A DNA stretch of 64,000 nucleotides, from contig NW_022680356.1 of NCBI RefSeq assembly GCF_004115265.2, positions 1 through 64,000 on the forward strand, in the 5' to 3' direction. The position numbers and the translations under genes are program-made. Shown piece by piece: positions 56,971 to 64,000 of this stretch. Each line of letters begins with the position of its first letter. Position 1 is the first letter of the stretch. The notes under the pieces were generated by a model, which was not told where the DNA came from, made no database searches, and saw only the letters and a list, made by a program, of their open reading frames with translations. Origin of the DNA: Rhinolophus ferrumequinum. Its lineage: Eukaryota; Chordata; Mammalia; Chiroptera; Rhinolophidae.

Positions 56971-56986
56971 TATTTATTTATTTATT
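56971..56986 (+). promoter_or_regulatory. IL1B: AU-rich mRNA decay element in IL1B 3' UTR
   Basis: TATTTATTTATTTATT gives three overlapping ATTTA pentamers 300 bases after the stop. Class II AREs of this kind make cytokine mRNAs short-lived through TTP/ZFP36-type binding, and human IL1B has the same element. Confidence 0.9.
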
Positions 56987-57194
56987 GGTGGGTTCCTCTA
57001 CTTAATTTAGAAGCAGCAGTACCTGTGAAAGAAAGAGCCCTGTCTTCAACACCTAAGGAACCAATTTAATTTGGACAAGTGTGCTGGCTTTATATGAAGT
57101 CCTTTCACCAGGCTGTAAACAAAAAAGCTCAGATTATTTTAACAGGAATATTTGTGAATGAGGAAATATGATCACACTGCTTGAATGATTTTGA

Positions 57195-57200
57195 AATAAA
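57195..57200 (+). terminator. IL1B: IL1B poly(A) signal AATAAA
   Basis: AATAAA in TTTTGAAATAAATTTCACTG, about 520 bases after the stop codon, followed near 57215-57225 by a T/GT-rich stretch (GTTTGTCTCTGTGTGG) that suits a downstream element. Confidence 0.88.
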
Positions 57201-57220
57201 TTTCACTGAAAACAAGTTTG

Positions 57221-57850
57221 TCTCTGTGTGGTGACTGGCTTTCCTTGGATGTGACACAGAAGAGCAAAGGCAAACAGGGCAGGGGGCCGGGATGGTGGGG
57301 GCAGCCCGCTTTGCACTGAGTGCCACCAGGCACCTGGGACCACCCCTGGCCGGCACAGCCGCCTCCCATCCCCACTTCATTTCTGTTTCTCAACAAAAGG
57401 ATATTCAGTGTACAAGGTTCACTTGAAAACAAGACCGGCTGGAGCACTATAGGGGCTGAGGGTTGTGGAAATGGCTGCCAACCATTTCTCCGCGCATTTA
57501 CTCAGCAGAATTTACTTAGCAAATGCTCCGTACTAGATGCACTAGGGCTGGTGAGGCTCCTAGTGAGGCAGGACAGGCAGAGGTACACAAGCGAAACGCA
57601 AGCAGCATGACAAGTAGAGGTCACATACGGTAGGAAAGGAGCGGCCAGGAGAAGTGGCATCTGCTGTGCAGGACAGAGGGTCATGGAGGGTGATTTATGA
57701 GTCAGGCCTAGAAGGATGAGCATGGAGAAAAGAAAGAAAAAGGCACTCCAGGTGGAGGAACCGGTATGAACAAAGGCAGGGGGTGTGAGAAGGAATGATG
57801 CCAATAGAGAAGCTTCAGGGTTGCACAAATCACCAGAAGCAAAGTGAAAA
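57221..57850. other. IL1B 3' flank with an old interspersed repeat
   Basis: 57.49-57.83 kb (GGTGATTTATGAGTCAGGCC, AAAAAGGCACTCCAGGTGGA) belongs to the same old repeat type as 62.74-63.3 kb. No gene recognised. Confidence 0.45.
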
Positions 57851-58780
57851 CACAAAAACAACCCAGGGTAAAATCTGTATCTCGTATCTCAGACAAAGGG
57901 AGAATTTGCTTGATGTGTAAAGAGTTCCCTCAAAACATTAGGGAAAAACAAGAACAAATATTTAACAAAACAATAGGCAAAACTCCAACAAAAATAGATT
58001 AATAGGCTGTCCCCAAAAAAGGACAGATCTTGGACAGAGTAAAAGATACTCAACATCATTTATAATAAGAAAGGTGAACTAACAACCCCTTCGAAATATC
58101 GAAATTCTCCTATCAGATTACAATATCAAAAATTTAACAGCACACCCTGTTGACAAGACTGAGGGAAGACCTGCACTCAAAATCACAGGTGCTACAACTC
58201 CTACGGAGGAAAATTTGATAACTATGAAAATTACAAATGTATATCCCCTTTGCCCCAGGAATTTCACTTCTGGGGATTTATCTTACAGACGGACACAACC
58301 CTTGTGAAATGATATGCTCAAAATTTCTCATTGCATATCACTTGTAATAGCAAAAAATTGTTAACAACCCAATATCTGTCAACAGGAGATTGGCTAAGTG
58401 AATTATGGGACATTTCTATAATGCAATGCTATGCAGCTACGGAAAAGAACGAGAGAGCATTCTGCACCAATACAGAATCCTCTCCAAGACACGCTGACGA
58501 CTGAAAAAGAGCCGGAGACAGACAGTACTAACTTTCACGTAACCAAGGGAAGGGGCGAAAAAGAAAGCAATACTTTCCAATGTGCTTGTATTTGATTTGG
58601 AAAATTCTGGAACACACATAAGAAATTTAAAAAGTAGTTGTGAGGGGCTGAGGAATAAGATATGTGGAGACAAGGGTGAGAGCAAGACATTTCTGCAGAT
58701 ACTTTTTGCATAGTTTTATTTTTCAATCATGTGACTAAATTACTCAGAAATAAAATAATTTTTTAAAAGCATTCTGTCAA
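57850..58780 (+). mobile_element. Old L1M-type LINE 3' fragment
   Basis: GGACAGAGTAAAAGATACTC, CATATCCCCTTTGCCCCAGG ('ccaggaatttcacttctggg'), ATATCACTTGTAATAGC and GCTACGGAAAAGAACGAGAG follow ORF2-end order of L1M elements. Heavily diverged. Confidence 0.75.
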
Positions 58781-59281
58781 AAAACAACAACAAAAAAAGG
58801 CATATGAGTTATTTGAGGCAAACGACTGAATGTGCCAGGTGGCAGCGGTCACTCCCAGTCCCCTCCCTTCCTCCTTCTTCACAGCTCTCCAAGCTGGGGC
58901 ATGGGGTATGGATGGAGGCCCCACAAGCCTGCAGAGCCCCCGCCCTTCCCCCAGGGCTGTCTGCTCTGTAAGTGCTGTGCAAAGGATGCCAGGGCTGTAC
59001 CGGGACTGGTGGGAGGCCGACAGCCGGTCTGGGGAGACAGCAGACAGAGGTGCCTGGCTCCCCAGCACTGGTACCACCCCCTTTCCTGCCTGAGCGATTC
59101 AACTGCACTCACCTCTCTCTGATTCAAAAGGCAGAACATGCCAGAACGAGAGACAAATGGTGAAGTCAGCTCACCTTGGGAGGAAGCCAGCCCTGTAGGT
59201 CACCTATGTGGGATACACTGGCACAGCCATGTTGGAGAGGAAATCCGCGTGTCTAGTTAGCTTTTAACATGCTGTGTGCCT

Positions 59282-59353
59282 CAAGAATTCCACTATTTGG
59301 CAGTTTCCCTCAAGAAACAAGAATTCCACTATTTGGCAGTTTCCCTCAAGAAA
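59282..59353 (+). repeat. Perfect 36-bp tandem duplication
   Basis: The unit starting CAAGAATTCCACTATTTGGC at 59282 is repeated without any difference from 59318 to 59353. Confidence 0.97.
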
Positions 59354-61227
59354 CAAGCTCAAGAATGTTTCCTTTAGAATTGTTCAGAAAAAGTTTAACA
59401 AAATAAACTCAGAAAGGGCCTAACTGTCCTTTGGTAGGTAGAGGTTAAATAAACCATGGCAAGCTAAAAAGAAAAAGGGTAGTGCTGAAATGGAAAGAGA
59501 TCAGTAAACAAACCACTGAGAGAAGCAGTCCAGTTGCAGAGCAAGTACAGAATGATACCATGGACGTGGAGGAGAAAGCAGCCATCCCAAACGCATAGCC
59601 CTGTGCCTCTGAGAGTAGGAAGGCGGGAGCTCCAGCAGGTACCGACCAGGCTGCAAACAGTGGATCCTGGGCTGGGCTCATCCAGCGAGACCTCAGCTTT
59701 ATCTGCAATGCTGGAATGCTTCACAAGGAGAATGCATTCATGAATTACTTAGGTAATTTTTTTAATCCTCTGCATTAAAATGTTCAAAAGGCCTGGGTTC
59801 CAATTCTTGGATCTGAGCCCAACACTAAAATGGACCCTCCAAGAGCTATTCTATTCCTGGCTTGGGGCCAAGCTCTCTTCCCATAACAGTTCCCCGTTTC
59901 TTTGCAGTAGGTGTCCTTATCCCAAAGAGAGAAGTGGCCTGTTTCCAAGTGGAAAGGGCCAGATGATTTGAGTGGGAAGGGACAGAACCCTCCCCCAACT
60001 CCAGGACAACAAATACCACGGGAAGCAGGATGTCCTTCCATTTTGCGGGGGCTCCTCCAGCGAGTAACGCAACACCACCGCGGCTCCCAGAGTCTTGCAA
60101 GGAGATCCCACATACTTAAGAAATCACCAGCCAGTGTACTTGGGCTGGTGAATGTGACCTGATGGCTCAGAGTCTGTGACAGGCGGCCCTCAGAGCGAGG
60201 GTGTGGCTCCTCCTACAGGCTTGGGCAGGAGTCGGTGAGGGAAGGTGAATGGTGCAATGTGTGTGGGAGCAGGGCTGGTCTGACCCAGGCTGGGAGACGG
60301 CGGCTTCTACAACGTCCAGGCCAGAGGTGGAAGGGTCTGTCAGGTGTGCTGTGAGGAGAGCTCCTCCCCAAGCGCATCCTCATCCCCTGCACAGCCTGGC
60401 TGCACTGCCCAGGACATCTGGTCCAAGGGGGCGGGTGAGGGTGACCTGGAGCCCTGCTGACACTGCCGCATTCCTAGCACATCTCACCCACATCCTGGCT
60501 CCTAAATTGGCAGCTTGGGAGACCTCTCCCTGGGAAGTCCACAAGCGCAGCTTCTCTTATTTGCATAAACATGGTGTTTGCTTGCACAATCTCAGAGTTC
60601 AAATCCATCTCTCAACGCAGCACGTGGGCCAGGAGAGGAAGGGCTGGCAGGGCAAGGAGGGTGCCTGGGGCCTCAATGTCTCTAAGAATGAGTCACCTTC
60701 TGGCAAACGGGGCGGCTACTGCTTGAGGTGTGCAGGTGAGGCCTATGCCTGGAAAGGTGGGGCCCTCTGGGGACCAAGGTATGGTCTGTGACTGGTGTCG
60801 GCCACTCCCTCCCGGGTCCTGAGCTTCCCCCAACACACCTCTCTCTCTGCAGCCCCTCACCTCCTCCCCATGCACTCCAGTCACATCAACCCCAGAGCCA
60901 AGAAAGGTATGAAATCCCTCGCCTGCCAGGGTCAGGAAGTGCTGGCTGAACACTCCCCTCCACTGCCTGAGCATCCTAACACTGCCACTCAACCTGGAGG
61001 GGCGCACTGCCAAAAGAGGGGCCACCCACGGGAAGAGGGGCCACTTGGGGCCACTCTGGCTGGAAGGGGTGAATGTTGGGTCTGCATGAGTCCCTGAAGC
61101 AGAGGGACATGTGAAATCCAGACACATACAGGGGCACCTACACACACCATGGTTTGGTTTTCATGAAATCTATCAAAACACTTGGAAGAGATGCTGAGCA
61201 GGGAACTGAGCCTCGGAGCCCTCCAAC

Positions 61228-61262
61228 GGGGATGGGGGGTGGGGGGGAGGGGGGGGGTGGGT
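61228..61262 (+). repeat. G-run tract, G-quadruplex candidate
   Basis: Runs of 4, 6, 7 and 9 G separated by one or two bases on the plus strand (GGGGATGGGGGGTGGGGGGG and beyond). Four G-runs with short loops satisfy the usual quadruplex rule. Confidence 0.85.
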
Positions 61263-62739
61263 GCGGAGACGCTTGTCCCAAGCAGGCAATGTCAAATCCA
61301 GTTCCCTCCCCCAAAAGGCCCTCCTGCAGCCCTAACCCTTGCCAGATGCTAGGCTTCCAACTTGTAGTGTACATATCACCTACAAGAACTTTTTTTTAAA
61401 AAGTGATCTCACCCTCTCCGCCAATGTATCTGTGTTTAGATTAGAATCTAAAATTTTTCATCATAATTTAAATAGTTAATGACAAATGTTACAATTCCTA
61501 GAATATTGTAATTTTGACATTTTTAAAATAAAACTATTACATTCTTTTTGTAAATGCATCTAATGAAATCCCGATACCTTAGTGACTTTCCTACTGTGAT
61601 CCTTGTAAAAATTACATGAATAAATTCTTCTTCAAGAGTCAGAAAATTTACATTTCTTTTCCTCCTTGAACTGATATTTCCATTAATTTCTCCCATGAGA
61701 TTTTATACTAATGCAATGTGTATCGTGCTTAAAAGCATATCACTGATCATCCTATGATGCTTATTTGCAACAATAAAAATGTATTCAACAAAACTTAATT
61801 TATCTTTTTATGTAACAAGAGGATGTTAAATTTTTAAAAAATTCTTCCAGATTGAGTCATCATTATGTTTTTAATATACAATTGATCAAAATAACATAAA
61901 TATATACACTATATTACAAACATTGATTTTTTTATTAGCAATATATCTTGATGAAACAGAGCTTTTTAAAATTATTTTATATATTTCTATATTGCTCATA
62001 ATTAGAATAAGGGCTCAACATTGATCCTCTTTCTAGTTTGGTTTCTTAAATGTAAGTGCTGGGAAAGCTTGTACATAACAACCAGGAGTAGATGGGAATG
62101 AAAGGAATTGCTTTACAGCAATGTCATTCAACTCGGAAATCCTTCTGAGCTACTTGCCAAAAGCACATAGTTATCTACCATCAGTGAGTTATTAACCAAC
62201 AGTGTATTTAAATCCTCTTTCAGTTGGTTAGAAGTAAGGAAATGGAAACTGCCAGAAGTGCCAGAGTCCCTGAGTCCCTCACTGCACAGTGAGACAATCC
62301 CTTTGTCTGGTGCCCCAGGGGGTCTGACACCCCAGAGCAATGGAATTTCCTGCAATTAGGAGTGTGTGGGGAGCCTACTGTTCCCACTTTTCTGGAGAGT
62401 AGGAGAAGAGCAAGGGCACATGGCAGGTGAAGGTCACTCCAGCCTCCTTCTCATCCCCATGGGGCCGCCTGCCCTGCTGCTATGTTCACAGGCCTGGATA
62501 AATGCCGAGACCAGCCCAGCTGATGTCAGGTTTCAGGTGACAGCAGTGACAGCACCAAATCCCACTCTGCTGCATGAACAGGGGGCGAAGGTTGGAACGG
62601 GAGGCTTGGGCTCACTCTTACTTCCGACCTCTTTTTTTCCTCTCTAATAATTCGGGGTGGGGCAAGGTCAGGTGATCAGCTCTAGCACCTGTGACAGGGA
62701 AGTAACTAATAGGGTGAGAGGACAGAATCGCTGACTGGG

Positions 62740-63700
62740 TGCAATGAGAGGTACTATTTTAGGTCAGGTGGTCAGGGAAGGCCCTCTGAGAACGTGGCTT
62801 GAGCAAAGAACTGAATGTAGAGAAGATGCCAATCTTGCAAAGATCTGGGGGAACAGCATGCCAAGAGGAGGGAAACTCGACATGTAAAGGACTGGAAGTG
62901 GGCTTGGTACAAATGAGGTACAGCAAGAAGGCCCATTTGACTGACGCAGAGTGGGCACAGGAGGGGGAGCTGGAGAGGGGGACAGAGAGGCAGGCAAGAG
63001 CCAGGGCTCTGAGTAAGGAGTTTGGGCTGAGTGTGTCATGCAAAGCTGTTGGAGGTTCTTAAACAGAGAAGGATGATCTCATATGTTTTATCACTCTTGC
63101 TGTTGTGTGAAGAATGGACCCTGGGGACAGGAAGAGAGGTGTCAAGACTGGAAGCAGAGAGACCAGTTGGGAGGCAGTGGCAACGGGCTACCCAGGAGAT
63201 AACGGTGTCTTGGACGAGGACAATTGAAGAGAAGGTGGTAAGGGGTATATCTGGGCACTGAGACAACAGAATTGGCTGCTGGAGTGAGTGTGGTAGACAA
63301 AAGAGTGGTAAGTAGGTACATAGGGGCATTGAACGGAAATGGGGAAGCCTCAGGAAAAAGCAGGAATCGTGTTGGCATGGGGGTGTGGACCAAAAGTTGT
63401 GTTCTGGCCGAGTTATATCTACGATACCTATTCTACATCCACGAGAATATAAAATCCGAACTTCACTTGAGATCCACGAGTAACTCGCATGTAGGTCACG
63501 TGCCATGGGTCACATGAGACCACCTAACATGACTGTGGCAGAAAAGAGGGTGGCCCAAGACTGAGCCCTGGGCACAGAGGGGCTGAAAGGAAGAAACAGC
63601 ACCATCAGAGGAGGTCGAAGAGGAGTAACCAGGAGGAAAGAGAAAGACCGAGAATGGGGAGCACAACTGGAGAGAATGGGAGGACGAGCATGGTCCAGCA
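62740..63700 (+). repeat. Old mammalian interspersed repeat, long copy
   Basis: GGTGGTCAGGGAAGGCCCTC, GGGGGAACAGCATGCC, AAGGAGTTTGGGCTGAG, TGTTGTGTGAAGAATGGACC and GAGACCAGTTGGGAGGCAGT appear in the order of a repeat that is common in mammals; I am not certain of its family name. The open frames here come from it. Confidence 0.55.
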
Positions 63701-63869
63701 GGCCCAGGGATGCCCAGAGGTCGAGCACCTGAGCACCTCAGCACCTGGCCACTGGCTTCCCTGAGAAAGCCTGTGTGCGTGCATCCTAACAAAAGGAAGG
63801 ACGGAGCCTGAGGACAAATTAGTCATTCAGTAGCCATCTGTTATCAGCTGGCTGGACTGTCACAGAACT

Positions 63870-64000
63870 GCAGTACGAGTGTTCTAGTGACCCTTATTTT
63901 ACTTAACAATGGCCCAAAAGGCAAGAGTACAGACAAGACTCCTTTGAGCCGCTCTGCCGTGAAACAAAAGGGTACAAGGAGGGGGTGAGAGGACAGAGAA
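63870..64000 (+). mobile_element. Tigger1-like fragment, continues past the window edge
   Basis: AGTGACCCTTATTTTACTTA followed by ACAATGGCCCAAAAGGCAAG resembles the 5' leader and start of the Tigger1 transposase gene, also seen in antisense near 37.17 kb. Confidence 0.6.

Larger units (their letters stand above)
58781..62739. other. IL1B-IL1A intergenic region
   Basis: No exon recognised; a 180-codon open frame at 60.25-60.79 kb has no motif that I know. 61.4-62.0 kb is strongly AT-rich. Contains the 36-bp duplication and the G-run tract listed separately. Confidence 0.4.

Noticed and set aside
60249-60791. 180-codon plus-strand open frame
   Set aside because: No recognised domain and no exon boundaries; the human IL1B-IL1A interval has no gene here to my knowledge.

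Overview
The window is mammalian nuclear DNA holding part of the interleukin-1 gene cluster. The host is most likely a bat of the horseshoe/roundleaf group. That inference rests on three copies of a tRNA-derived SINE whose head carries box A- and box B-like sequence (TGGCTCAGTTGGTTAG, GGTTCGATTCC) and whose tail ends in CCCCAATAAAA, a pattern I associate with Rhin-1-type SINEs of Rhinolophidae/Hipposideridae. Order and orientation match the human cluster read in reverse: IL36G (minus), IL37 (minus), IL1B (plus). IL1A would be expected beyond the right edge.

Layout: 1-7.6 kb is intergenic, with an old antisense L1 piece and a striking GC-rich 58-bp minisatellite (about 3.28-4.72 kb). 7.6-9.8 kb holds IL36G remnants (minus strand); three homologous exons are visible but the gene carries two internal stop codons and a weakened splice donor, so I call it a pseudogene. 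12.6-16.2 kb is transposon-rich: two short TA-flanked DNA transposons, one of them inside an internally deleted L1. 19.6-24.7 kb is an apparently intact five-exon IL37 (221 aa). A 0.75-kb inverted duplication has one arm in IL37 intron 2 and the other upstream of exon 1, so the first two IL37 exons lie in an invertible segment. 28-50 kb has no recognised gene and is built of L1, SINE, Tigger/MER2-like, hAT-like and older mammalian repeats plus microsatellites. 50.5-57.2 kb holds IL1B (265 aa) with a TATA promoter, non-coding exon 1, six coding exons, an AU-rich 3' UTR element and a poly(A) signal. 57.2-64 kb is IL1B 3' flank with old repeats.

Function: IL1B is the secreted pro-inflammatory cytokine activated by caspase-1; IL37 is the anti-inflammatory member of the family; IL36G is normally an epithelial pro-inflammatory alarmin. 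The sequence therefore suggests a species that keeps IL-1beta and IL-37 but has lost IL-36gamma. The loss and the inverted repeat around IL37 are the main points of interest. I saw no CRISPR array, no operon-like system, no tRNA or rRNA gene, and no endogenous retrovirus that I could name with confidence.
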